Shown in pieces: positions 16,552 to 24,702 of a stretch of DNA of 28,777 bases (its first letter is position 1; each line of letters starts with the position of its first letter). Made by a program: the position numbers and the translations under genes. The stretch comes from a virus. The notes beneath the pieces are model-generated. The model saw only the letters and a program-made list of their open reading frames with translations. It made no database searches and was not told the DNA's origin. The stretch spans positions 1 through 28,777 of the IMG/VR virus record IMGVR_UViG_3300021962_000488; one strand, written 5' to 3'.

Positions 16552-19500
16552 ATGTCAGCAAACACGAATATCTATATTCGTAGAACTTCTGTTTCCGGAA
16601 AAGTTCCAACAACAGACAATATTGATACAGGAGAGTTAGGTCTTAACTTAACTGACGGTATTCTTTATTCTTCTAATGGTACGGCAATCTTTGCTATTGG
16701 CGCAAACAACACAAATGTCAAAGTTTCAAACACTCTTACTGTCAAAGCAATCTCTGCAAATGGCTCAGTCGGCACTGCTGGACAAGCACTAACAAGTAAC
16801 GGAACATCAACTTATTGGAGCACCGTCACGGGTTACAGTGGCTCTACTGGTTACAACGGATCAGTAGGCTATACTGGCTCTACTGGTTACAACGGATCAG
16901 TAGGCTATACTGGTTCTCTAGGCTATGGCGGTTCTGTTGGTTCACAAGGTTCCACTGGCTATACTGGCAGCATCGGCTACACAGGCTCATTTGGCTATGG
17001 CGGTTCTGTTGGCTATACTGGTTCAGTCGGTTACACTGGTTCTATTGGCGTAGGCTATAACGGCTCTACTGGTTATACTGGCTCAAGAGGTTACGATGGC
17101 TCATTTGGCGCTACTGGTTACACAGGCTCAAGAGGTTACGATGGATCATTTGGTGCAACTGGCTACACTGGTTCACTAGGCTACACTGGTTCACTAGGCT
17201 ACACTGGTTCTAAAGGTGACACAGGCTACAATGGCTCATTCGGTTATACTGGCTCACAAGGACCACAAGGCGAATTTGGTGGAGCAATATTTTTATACAA
17301 TTATGATGCCAACACTACAGATAGTAGTGTTGCTAATGGTGCTTTAAAATTCAATAGTGCTAATCTTTCAAGTGCAAATATAATGTATATTGCGTATGCA
17401 GATAAAAATGGCGCAAACAACTACAATTATCTAGAAACAATTGATGATTCTACATCTGCTATCAAAGGATCATTTAAACTTCAAGACAACGCAAACAATT
17501 TATCGTATGCATACTTCTCAATTACAGGTTCACATACAGCAGACGTAGATCATTTCCATGTTCCTGTTGCTTGGCTAAACGGCGAAACTTCATTTTTAGA
17601 TGACCTAGAAGTTCTTTCGATATTCAATAGAACTGGTGATAAAGGTGACATTGGTTACACAGGCTCAAGAGGTTACGATGGCTCATTTGGTGCAACTGGT
17701 TACACTGGTTCACTAGGCTACGGCGGTTCTCAAGGTGTAATTGGCTACACTGGTTCTAAGGGTGACACAGGCTACGGCGGTTCTCAAGGTGTAATTGGTT
17801 ACACTGGTTCACTAGGCTACGGCGGTTCTCAAGGTGTAATTGGCTACACTGGTTCTAAGGGTAACACAGGCTACGACGGTTCATTTGGCGCTACTGGTTA
17901 CACAGGCTCAAGAGGTTACGATGGCTCATTTGGTGCAACTGGTTACACTGGTTCACTAGGCTACGGCGGTTCTCAAGGTGTAATTGGTTACACTGGCTCT
18001 CAAGGCGAGATAGGTTATACAGGTTCAAAAGGAGATATAGGTTATACTGGATCCAAAGGTAATACTGGTTATGATGGTTCTATTGGTTCTCTAGGCTACA
18101 CAGGATCAAAAGGTGATACTGGTGCTTTCGGTGGTGCTGGTTTTGAGTATTACTATAGTGATGAAACAGCAAACACGGATCCTACTGCTGGACATCTAGC
18201 ATTTAACAATACAAATTTTTCAACAGCAAACACATTATACATCAATTTCTCTGATGCAGAATCAGCAAACGTCTACAATTTCTTAACGACAATTGACGAT
18301 TCTACTTCTGCTATTAAAGGACACTTTACACTTAGCATTTCAGGAAATACTGCTGCTGGTGTTGCTACGTTCTCTATTGTTGGCGCACACTATGAAACTG
18401 GAAATTATTTTCTAGTTCCTGTTTCTTGGTTGTCGGGCAGAACTTCATTAGATGACACCACTCTTTCAACAATAACATTTGCTAGAACTGGTGATATTGG
18501 TGACACTGGTTACACAGGTTCCAAAGGAAACGCTGGCTATACAGGATCACAAGGTGGTATCGGTTACAGTGGCTCACAAGGAGACATTGGTTATACTGGT
18601 TCACAAGGTGATACAGGATATGATGGTTCCAAAGGAGACGCTGGATACACCGGATCCAAGGGCGATACTGGCTATACAGGATCGCTAGGCTATACTGGTT
18701 CTCAAGGTACTCAAGGCGTTATTGGTTACACAGGATCCAAGGGCGATACAGGATACACAGGTTCTAAAGGTGATACTGGTTACGGTGGTTCCAAAGGAGA
18801 CGCTGGATACACAGGCTCACAGGGCGAAATTGGATACACAGGATCAAAGGGCGATATCGGTTATACAGGATCAGTAGGAGCAGACGCTCTATGGAATTTT
18901 ACTGGTGCTTACAGCGGCGGTAGTTCATATGCGGTCGGCGATATAGCGACATATGAAGGACAAACTTGGTATCGTATTAACTCCAATGGCGGGAATGTTG
19001 GTGACACCCCAGCAGAAAACGCTTTTTGGACACTCATAGCGGCAGAAGGAGAGACGGGTTACACAGGTTCACAAGGTGATATCGGTTATACTGGATCTAA
19101 AGGTGATATTGGTTACACAGGGTCTAAAGGCAACACTGGATACACAGGCTCACAAGGAGACATTGGATACACAGGCTCACAAGGCGATACGGGATATGAT
19201 GGCTCTAAAGGCAACACTGGATACACAGGCTCACAAGGAGACATTGGATACACAGGCTCTAAGGGTAATACTGGTTACGATGGTTCTTTTGGATATACAG
19301 GATCAATAGGTTATACTGGATCCAAGGGCGATACAGGATACACAGGGTCTAAAGGTGATACTGGTTACGATGGTTCTTTCGGCTACACCGGATCCAAGGG
19401 CGATACAGGATACACAGGTTCTAAAGGTGATACTGGTTACGGTGGTTCAGTAGGTTATACAGGATCCAAAGGTGATACAGGATACACAGGCTCTAAAGGT

Positions 19501-21840
19501 GATACTGGTTACGATGGTTCTTTCGGCTACACCGGATCCAAAGGTAATATTGGTTACACAGGGTCTAAAGGTGATACTGGTTATGATGGGTCACAAGGAG
19601 ACATTGGATACACAGGCTCTAAGGGTGATACTGGCTACGATGGATCATTCGGATACACTGGCTCTAAAGGATACACTGGATCCAAAGGCGATACAGGTTA
19701 CGATGGATCATTTGGTGTCTCAGGCTATACAGGATCATTTGGCTATACTGGATCAAAGGGCGATACAGGCTACGATGGATCAAAAGGTGATACAGGCTAT
19801 ACAGGATCATTTGGCTATACTGGATCAAAGGGCGATACAGGCTACGATGGATCAAAAGGTAATACAGGCTATGATGGTTCATTCGGATATACGGGATCTA
19901 AAGGCGATATAGGCTACACAGGTTCAAAGGGTGATATCGGTTACACTGGTTCTAAAGGCGACACTGGTTACAATGGTTCACAAGGCATTGCTGGTGTATC
20001 ATCAACAATTTATGAATATAATACAACAACATCAACATCAGGATATCCTGGTAACGGAAATATTTCTTGGAATAATGCTACACAAACAAGCGCCAACACA
20101 ATATCAGTAAGTCATTTGGATCAATTGAATATTGACATTGATGTTTTCTTAGATTTGTTAAAAGAAACACAACAAATAACAATTCAAGATATATCTGATA
20201 GCGGCGACTATCAAGTTTGGCAATTGACAGCAGATGGAACAAGACAAACTTCTGGCGCCGATGCTTGGTGGGACTTTCCCGTTACATTGATTGATTCTGC
20301 TGGAGCAGGCGCGGGAAGTGGTTTTTCCAACAATACAAAAATAATTCTAGCAATAACTAGTGGTATTGTCGGTTACACGGGATCACAAGGTATTACTGGT
20401 TACACCGGTTCTAAGGGCGATACTGGTTACAATGGTTCGATAGGCTACACAGGATCCAAAGGAGATATCGGTTATACGGGTTCACTAGGTTATACTGGTT
20501 CTAAAGGTGATATCGGTTACACAGGATCCAAAGGCGATACTGGTTACAATGGGTCGATAGGTTATACTGGATCCAAAGGTGATACTGGTTATGACGGATC
20601 ATTTGGCTATACTGGATCAAAGGGCGATATCGGATACACAGGATCAAAAGGCGACACAGGCTATGACGGATCATTTGGCTATACAGGGTCTAAAGGTGAT
20701 ATCGGGTACACTGGTTCCAAAGGTGATACAGGCTATGATGGTTCATTCGGTTACAGCGGATCTAAAGGCGATATTGGTTACACTGGATCCAAAGGTAACA
20801 CAGGTTACGATGGGTCAGTAGGTTACACCGGATCAAAAGGTGACATAGGTTATACAGGATCTAAAGGTGATACTGGTTACGATGGTTCATTCGGTTATAC
20901 TGGATCTAAAGGTGATATAGGTTACACTGGATCCAAAGGTGATACAGGCTATGATGGTTCAGTAGGTTATACAGGATCAAAAGGCGATATTGGTTACACT
21001 GGATCCAAAGGTAACACAGGTTACGATGGGTCAGTAGGTTACACTGGATCACTAGGATATACTGGCTCTAAGGGCGATCAGGGTAATATTGGTTACACAG
21101 GATCGCTAGGATATACAGGCTCTAAGGGTGATATTGGTTACACAGGCTCACAAGGACCTGTTGCTGGATCAAACACTCAAGTTGTATTCAATGATTCTGG
21201 TGTAGCAAATGCTGTCTCATCGTTTACATTTGACAAATCTACCGGCACAGTTAATGCTGCTTCACATACTGTAGGTTCTTCATTCATTGCTAACACAACA
21301 GGCGCTTATCATACCGGCACAGTTAATGCTGCTTCACATACTGTAGGTTCTTCATTCATTGCTAACACAACAGGCGCTTATCATACTGGAACTATTAATG
21401 CTGCTTCGTTTACAGTAGGATCAACACATACTATTAACTCAACAGGATTAGTTTTTGGCGCAAATACAAATCTAGGTAACAATCATTTGATTGCTCCTAT
21501 TATTAAAGCATCATCTGAATTTCTCAGTAACAATGCCACAACAACAGGCGCCACAACTCTAGACTTGTCAACAAGTAATATGTTCTATAATACCCTCACA
21601 GGTAATATAACATATACATTCTCAAATGCTCCTTCTGGTCGTGCGTTCTCATTTACAATTATCGCAAAACAAGACGCTACAGGAGGCAGAACAATCACTT
21701 GGCCAGCAGGATCTAAGTATTCTGGTGGCACTTCTCCTCCTGCAACAACAACAGCAAATGCGGTTGACGTTTGGTCAGTAATGACGTATGATGCTGGTAC
21801 AACTTGGATAGTTTCTCTCGCCGTTAAAAATGCTTCGTAA
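16552..21840 (+). CDS. Collagen-like tail fibre with globular inserts
   Basis: Starting at ATG 16552 (AAAGGA at 16539-16544) gives 1762 residues; a TTG at 16516 is less likely. Residues 1-93 form an attachment domain with G-E-L-G-L-N-L-T-D-G. Five Gly-X-Y blocks follow, together about 1030 residues, dominated by G-Y-T-G-S-K-G-D-T triplets. They are separated by two clearly related globular domains (17281-17634 and 18139-18489), a CBM5/12-like module (18880-19047) and a third, diverged globular domain (19996-20361). The end has a phage fibre linker (N-T-Q-V-V-F-N-D-S-G), a tandem duplication and a terminal domain with T-L-D-L-S, I-T-W-P-A-G and T-T-W-I-V-S. Pro is almost absent from the helix; Lys sits in the Y position before Gly-Asp, suiting stability through salt bridges. 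It should form a long trimeric fibre. Confidence 0.85.
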   Translation: MSANTNIYIRRTSVSGKVPTTDNIDTGELGLNLTDGILYSSNGTAIFAIGANNTNVKVSNTLTVKAISANGSVGTAGQALTSNGTSTYWSTVTGYSGSTGYNGSVGYTGSTGYNGSVGYTGSLGYGGSVGSQGSTGYTGSIGYTGSFGYGGSVGYTGSVGYTGSIGVGYNGSTGYTGSRGYDGSFGATGYTGSRGYDGSFGATGYTGSLGYTGSLGYTGSKGDTGYNGSFGYTGSQGPQGEFGGAIFLYNYDANTTDSSVANGALKFNSANLSSANIMYIAYADKNGANNYNYLETIDDSTSAIKGSFKLQDNANNLSYAYFSITGSHTADVDHFHVPVAWLNGETSFLDDLEVLSIFNRTGDKGDIGYTGSRGYDGSFGATGYTGSLGYGGSQGVIGYTGSKGDTGYGGSQGVIGYTGSLGYGGSQGVIGYTGSKGNTGYDGSFGATGYTGSRGYDGSFGATGYTGSLGYGGSQGVIGYTGSQGEIGYTGSKGDIGYTGSKGNTGYDGSIGSLGYTGSKGDTGAFGGAGFEYYYSDETANTDPTAGHLAFNNTNFSTANTLYINFSDAESANVYNFLTTIDDSTSAIKGHFTLSISGNTAAGVATFSIVGAHYETGNYFLVPVSWLSGRTSLDDTTLSTITFARTGDIGDTGYTGSKGNAGYTGSQGGIGYSGSQGDIGYTGSQGDTGYDGSKGDAGYTGSKGDTGYTGSLGYTGSQGTQGVIGYTGSKGDTGYTGSKGDTGYGGSKGDAGYTGSQGEIGYTGSKGDIGYTGSVGADALWNFTGAYSGGSSYAVGDIATYEGQTWYRINSNGGNVGDTPAENAFWTLIAAEGETGYTGSQGDIGYTGSKGDIGYTGSKGNTGYTGSQGDIGYTGSQGDTGYDGSKGNTGYTGSQGDIGYTGSKGNTGYDGSFGYTGSIGYTGSKGDTGYTGSKGDTGYDGSFGYTGSKGDTGYTGSKGDTGYGGSVGYTGSKGDTGYTGSKGDTGYDGSFGYTGSKGNIGYTGSKGDTGYDGSQGDIGYTGSKGDTGYDGSFGYTGSKGYTGSKGDTGYDGSFGVSGYTGSFGYTGSKGDTGYDGSKGDTGYTGSFGYTGSKGDTGYDGSKGNTGYDGSFGYTGSKGDIGYTGSKGDIGYTGSKGDTGYNGSQGIAGVSSTIYEYNTTTSTSGYPGNGNISWNNATQTSANTISVSHLDQLNIDIDVFLDLLKETQQITIQDISDSGDYQVWQLTADGTRQTSGADAWWDFPVTLIDSAGAGAGSGFSNNTKIILAITSGIVGYTGSQGITGYTGSKGDTGYNGSIGYTGSKGDIGYTGSLGYTGSKGDIGYTGSKGDTGYNGSIGYTGSKGDTGYDGSFGYTGSKGDIGYTGSKGDTGYDGSFGYTGSKGDIGYTGSKGDTGYDGSFGYSGSKGDIGYTGSKGNTGYDGSVGYTGSKGDIGYTGSKGDTGYDGSFGYTGSKGDIGYTGSKGDTGYDGSVGYTGSKGDIGYTGSKGNTGYDGSVGYTGSLGYTGSKGDQGNIGYTGSLGYTGSKGDIGYTGSQGPVAGSNTQVVFNDSGVANAVSSFTFDKSTGTVNAASHTVGSSFIANTTGAYHTGTVNAASHTVGSSFIANTTGAYHTGTINAASFTVGSTHTINSTGLVFGANTNLGNNHLIAPIIKASSEFLSNNATTTGATTLDLSTSNMFYNTLTGNITYTFSNAPSGRAFSFTIIAKQDATGGRTITWPAGSKYSGGTSPPATTTANAVDVWSVMTYDAGTTWIVSLAVKNAS
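16831..17280 (+). repeat. Collagen-like Gly-X-Y block 1
   Basis: About 150 residues of uninterrupted triplets, rich in G-Y-T-G-S, with G-S-T, G-Y-N, G-S-V and G-Y-G variants. It has fewer Lys than later blocks. Confidence 0.85.
17635..18138 (+). repeat. Collagen-like Gly-X-Y block 2
   Basis: About 168 residues. It contains four near-identical copies of a G-Y-G-G-S-Q-G-V-I-G-Y-T-G-S unit and a stretch that repeats part of block 1 almost exactly at DNA level, so segments have been copied within the gene. Confidence 0.85.
18490..18879 (+). repeat. Collagen-like Gly-X-Y block 3
   Basis: About 130 residues. G-S-K-G-D and G-S-Q-G-D triplet pairs dominate. It ends at the CBM5/12-like module. Confidence 0.85.
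18880..19047 (+). other. CBM5/12-like carbohydrate-binding module within the fibre
   Basis: About 56 residues following the chitin-binding type 3 pattern: W-N-F-T-G-A-Y then Y-A-V-G-D-I-A-T-Y-E-G-Q-T-W-Y then a P and a closing F-W-T-L-I. Conserved aromatics are present. It would place a sugar-binding module partway along the fibre shaft. Confidence 0.6.
19048..19995 (+). repeat. Collagen-like Gly-X-Y block 4 (longest)
   Basis: About 316 residues, mainly G-Y-T-G-S-K-G-D-T-G-Y-D-G-S-F-G in 15- to 18-residue super-repeats. Codons vary between copies while the protein motif is kept. Confidence 0.85.
20362..21168 (+). repeat. Collagen-like Gly-X-Y block 5
   Basis: About 269 residues of the same G-S-K-G-D-(T/I) pattern, ending G-S-Q-G-P-V-A-G, one of very few Pro residues in the helix. 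Confidence 0.85.
21241..21384 (+). repeat. Exact 72-bp tandem duplication in the fibre C-terminal region
   Basis: Bases 21241-21312 and 21313-21384 are identical, encoding 24 residues twice (T-G-T-V-N-A-A-S-H-T-V-G-S-S and so on). A diverged third copy follows from 21385. Identity at synonymous positions shows a recent duplication. Confidence 0.9.
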
Positions 21841-21856
21841 ATTATGGTGTAATTAA

Positions 21857-23296
21857 ATGAGTAATAAAGCAAAAAACTTTGAATTAGAAAAAACATGGAG
21901 AGCGACTGGAGTTGGCACACAAAACTTCAACGCACCAGGAAACTATAACGTACCTTATGGTAAGTATGATATTCTAGTTACTGCTACTGGTGGACAAAAC
22001 GTTGTAGGTAATGCCGCAACATATAACACAAATAACGTTGCCACATATAATACACAGAATCCTGCATCATATAACGTAAACACAGCAAACTATAACGTAA
22101 ACAATATAGCATCATATAACTCACAGAATCCTGCATCTTATAATGCTCAGAACCCTGCATCATATAACGCACAGACAGCAGCAACATATAATGCTAAGAA
22201 CATTGCTAACTATAACGCACAAAACGTAGCAACATATAACTCACAAAACGTAGCATCATATAACTCACAGAATCCTGCCACATACAACGCAAACAACCCA
22301 GCAACATACAACGCAGGAAATCCTGCAACATACAACGCACAGAACGTTGCATCTTATAATGCACAAAACGTAGCATCATATAACTCACAGAATCCTGCAT
22401 CTTATAATGCAAGTAATGCGAACTATAACTCAAGCAATCCCAACTATGGTGTTGTAGGATTCAATCCATACAACGGATACAATTATCATTTTGAAGTATA
22501 TCAAACAAATTTTAGTTTTTATGGTGGATACAATACAAGTTATTATGCCTCATCTGCCACAGCGCCCAATTGTCCTTCATATTATCAAGTAAATTATGGA
22601 TTTCAATATTTTGAAACAAATTATAACTCTTGCTCAGGATTTGGTAACAATCCAAACTATGGTGTTGTAGGGTTCAATCCGCAAAACGTTTCTGGATTCA
22701 ATCCACAAAACGTAGCATCTTATAACTCACAGAATCCTGCATCATATAACTCACAGAATCCTGCATCATATAATGCTAATAACGTAGCATCATATAACGT
22801 AAGAAACGTAGTATCGTATAATGCACAAAACGTAGTATCATATAATGCACAAAACATAGCATCATATAACTCACAGAATCCTGCATCATATAACGTAAAC
22901 ACAGCAAACTATAACGTAAACAATATAGCATCTTATAACTCACAAAACCCTGCTACATATAACGCAAACAATCCAGCGACATATAATACACAAAATCCCG
23001 CAACATATAACGCTCAAAATATTGCGAACTATAATGCACAAAATGTTGCAACATATAATACAAATAATCCTGCTACCTATAATGCACAAACTGTTGCAAC
23101 ATATAATGCCGCACAAGCAGGAAACGTTTCTGGTGCTTTAGGTGTATATGCTCCTGGCGCTCTAGCAAGTAATACACCAAGTCAGCCTGGCTCATATACA
23201 CCAGCAACAAGAGTTGTATATTTCAGTTTCCCAGACAGCGCAACCTATCCAGTACAAGTTGGTACCGGTGGTTCTGTCTCAATTCAGTCGAAGTAA
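21857..23296 (+). CDS. Octapeptide-repeat fibre or adhesin-like protein
   Basis: This is a 479-residue protein. Residues 1-51 have F-N-A-P-G-N-Y-N-V-P then Y-D-I-L-V-T-A-T-G-G, the first half of the glycine-rich fibre domain (usually P-G-x-Y-x-V-P and a V-x-V-x-G-G-G-G strand). The last residues, Y-P-V-Q-V-G-T-G-G-S-V-S-I, match the closing half. Between them are 18 and 17 copies of N-(P/V/I)-A-(S/T)-Y-N-(A/S/T)-(Q/N), split by a 91-residue Tyr/Phe-rich centre with two Cys. No clear Shine-Dalgarno precedes the ATG. It follows the collagen-like fibre by 16 bases, where T-even phages keep tip or adhesin genes. I infer a receptor-binding or fibre-tip role; no named family is certain. Confidence 0.65.
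   Translation: MSNKAKNFELEKTWRATGVGTQNFNAPGNYNVPYGKYDILVTATGGQNVVGNAATYNTNNVATYNTQNPASYNVNTANYNVNNIASYNSQNPASYNAQNPASYNAQTAATYNAKNIANYNAQNVATYNSQNVASYNSQNPATYNANNPATYNAGNPATYNAQNVASYNAQNVASYNSQNPASYNASNANYNSSNPNYGVVGFNPYNGYNYHFEVYQTNFSFYGGYNTSYYASSATAPNCPSYYQVNYGFQYFETNYNSCSGFGNNPNYGVVGFNPQNVSGFNPQNVASYNSQNPASYNSQNPASYNANNVASYNVRNVVSYNAQNVVSYNAQNIASYNSQNPASYNVNTANYNVNNIASYNSQNPATYNANNPATYNTQNPATYNAQNIANYNAQNVATYNTNNPATYNAQTVATYNAAQAGNVSGALGVYAPGALASNTPSQPGSYTPATRVVYFSFPDSATYPVQVGTGGSVSIQSK
22010..22435 (+). repeat. 24-bp (octapeptide) repeat block A, 18 units
   Basis: Eighteen units of N-x-A-(S/T)-Y-N-x-x, two of them shortened to seven residues (T-A-N-Y-N-V-N and N-A-N-Y-N-S-S). The Y-N pair is invariant in every unit. 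Confidence 0.9.
22053..22932 (+). repeat. 61-bp exact direct repeat (22053-22113 and 22872-22932)
   Basis: The two copies are identical and lie 819 bases apart, an exact multiple of three, one in each octapeptide block. Recombination between them would remove 273 codons in frame, including the whole central Tyr-rich module. Confidence 0.85.
22709..23113 (+). repeat. 24-bp (octapeptide) repeat block B, 17 units
   Basis: Seventeen units of the same octapeptide, one shortened to seven residues. It starts after a central module whose two ends both carry N-P-N-Y-G-V-V-G-F-N-P. Confidence 0.9.
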
Positions 23297-23300
23297 AACC

Positions 23301-24044
23301 ATGATCATAGAAGCAAATCCTTTAATTTTCGTCCAAGGACAGAAATACGATAAGAACGATGATCACGATCATGGATTGAATTTCATTCATAATAATTTAG
23401 AAAGTGTAAAAGCATCTATGGATTCTGAGGGCAAACCAACTTTGATACTTAAAGACGGATCTACAGATTCTAATGTTATTTCTGATTATTTTGGTGCGAC
23501 AAATAATGTGTGTTATGTGGTGATTAAAGGTGTTTATGATATAACTTATTCTTTCGATAGAAACACAGCAACCCAAGAACAATTAGATGATATTAAAAAG
23601 ATAAAAGATTTTATTGACTCACGCGACGAATCAGAAGTGTATGATTATGAAGAATTTAAAAACTCTTTAATTGTTCACATCAAAGATCCAACTTATAATA
23701 AGAACGTTTGGATTGATGTTGATAAAGGATGGATTTCTAATCACATAAAAATAAATACTATAATTGGTAAAAAAACGAGAGCATTTGAAATATATAAAGT
23801 CAATGTAAAAACAAATAAAACATATAACTTTAAATTTTGTATTCTGGAACCAAGCACTACAATAGTTTTGAATACGCCGACAAATAAAGTTGTGCGTTCA
23901 TTGAATTTACCAAAACACAAATCATTTAATGTTAATGGTAATATTTATAATGTGTCAACTCGAATTGAGGTAGAAAATACCCTTCAAATAACAAACGATA
24001 ATTACTCAGAGGATTTAATTGTTGTTGTAGGTGAAGAATGTTAG
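23301..24044 (+). CDS. Unknown protein downstream of the repeat fibre gene
   Basis: The start at 23301 gives 247 residues and follows the previous stop by four bases; an upstream ATG at 23214 would overlap the fibre gene by 83 bases and is unlikely. The protein has an acidic, His-containing patch near residue 20 (K-N-D-D-H-D-H-G), a mixed alpha/beta middle with many Lys and Asp, and a C-terminal beta-rich part. There are no signal peptide, membrane segments or recognisable catalytic motifs. Its stop overlaps the sulfotransferase-like start by seven bases. Position right after a fibre-tip gene would suit a fibre chaperone or a tip protein, but this is only context. I do not recognise the family. 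Confidence 0.6.
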   Translation: MIIEANPLIFVQGQKYDKNDDHDHGLNFIHNNLESVKASMDSEGKPTLILKDGSTDSNVISDYFGATNNVCYVVIKGVYDITYSFDRNTATQEQLDDIKKIKDFIDSRDESEVYDYEEFKNSLIVHIKDPTYNKNVWIDVDKGWISNHIKINTIIGKKTRAFEIYKVNVKTNKTYNFKFCILEPSTTIVLNTPTNKVVRSLNLPKHKSFNVNGNIYNVSTRIEVENTLQITNDNYSEDLIVVVGEEC

Positions 24045-24688
24045 TATCACACAGTAAAAAGATAGCAGTACATTTTAATCCTAAAACAGGATCACAATCA
24101 CTCTACAACTTCTTTTTGGGATGTGGACTGGATGTTTGTGTGTTCTCATCCGGACACGAAACGTTTGATGAAGAAGGTTATTCTTTATATGCTTTCTATA
24201 GAAATCCAGTAGATAGATTTGTCTCTGCTGTAAATCATGTTAGAAAGGTTCAAAAACATATTGAACTTCATATTTACGAAAAGGTAAATAATGTGAGCAT
24301 TTCTGCCGAAGAGGCCGAAGTTGCTTATGGTAAATCACCATCAGAAAATCCATATAAAGTTCCTGTGTCTGGTTGGATAGACTTTTTACAAAATATCAGA
24401 CAAACCTCAAATTCAGAGATATACAACCAAACACTAGTATCGTTTCGTGATCAGATAGAATGGTTAGATAAAGAAAACTTGACATTGCTTAATTTTCATG
24501 ATATAGATAATGAAGTGATTAAATTAGCAACAGCATTCGGAGTTACACCTAATTCTTTACCACATTCAAACAAGTCTGTTGATGGTATATTAGTATCAGA
24601 TTTAATCGAAGAAGAAATAAATAAGATTAAACAATATCATCAAAAAGATATAGAATTTTTTAATAATAGAAATATATCATTTAGTTAA
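24038..24688 (+). CDS. Sulfotransferase-like protein (copy 1)
   Basis: This 216-residue protein carries both PAPS-binding signatures of the sulfotransferase superfamily. The 5'-phosphosulfate loop P-K-T-G-S-Q-S is at 15-21, directly after the first beta strand. The 3'-phosphate site Y-R-N-P-V-D-R-F-V-S-A-V-N-H is at 54-67. Later it has L-T-L-L-N-F-H-D, shared with the second copy at 27721. It would transfer sulfate from PAPS to a hydroxyl of a sugar or tyrosine in the cytoplasm. It is shorter than most such enzymes, with no transmembrane anchor. It overlaps the upstream gene by seven bases. The family is fairly secure; the acceptor is unknown. Confidence 0.72.
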   Translation: MLVSHSKKIAVHFNPKTGSQSLYNFFLGCGLDVCVFSSGHETFDEEGYSLYAFYRNPVDRFVSAVNHVRKVQKHIELHIYEKVNNVSISAEEAEVAYGKSPSENPYKVPVSGWIDFLQNIRQTSNSEIYNQTLVSFRDQIEWLDKENLTLLNFHDIDNEVIKLATAFGVTPNSLPHSNKSVDGILVSDLIEEEINKIKQYHQKDIEFFNNRNISFS

Positions 24689-24702
24689 AATAGGAGTTTG
24701 AT

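Noticed and set aside
16815-20821. Other-frame open stretches inside the collagen-like gene
   Set aside because: Repetitive sequence without stops in shifted frames gives long but meaningless frames; the products are low-complexity.
21984-22902. Open frames on the minus strand across the octapeptide blocks
   Set aside because: They are shadows of the 24-bp repeat, low in complexity, with no start signals or neighbours.
22010-23113. CRISPR-like appearance of regularly spaced repeats
   Set aside because: The 24-bp period is continuous coding repeat without unique spacers, the frame is open throughout, and no cas genes are present.
23942-23949. TATAAATA on the minus strand inside the unknown 247-aa gene
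   Set aside because: It is mid-gene and antisense, with no minus-strand gene ahead of it. A few chance copies are expected in DNA this AT-rich.
24613-24620. AATAAATA as a late promoter for the oxygenase gene
   Set aside because: It is inside the sulfotransferase-like gene and differs from the T-first form at the other sites. The placement is possible but not distinguishable from chance.
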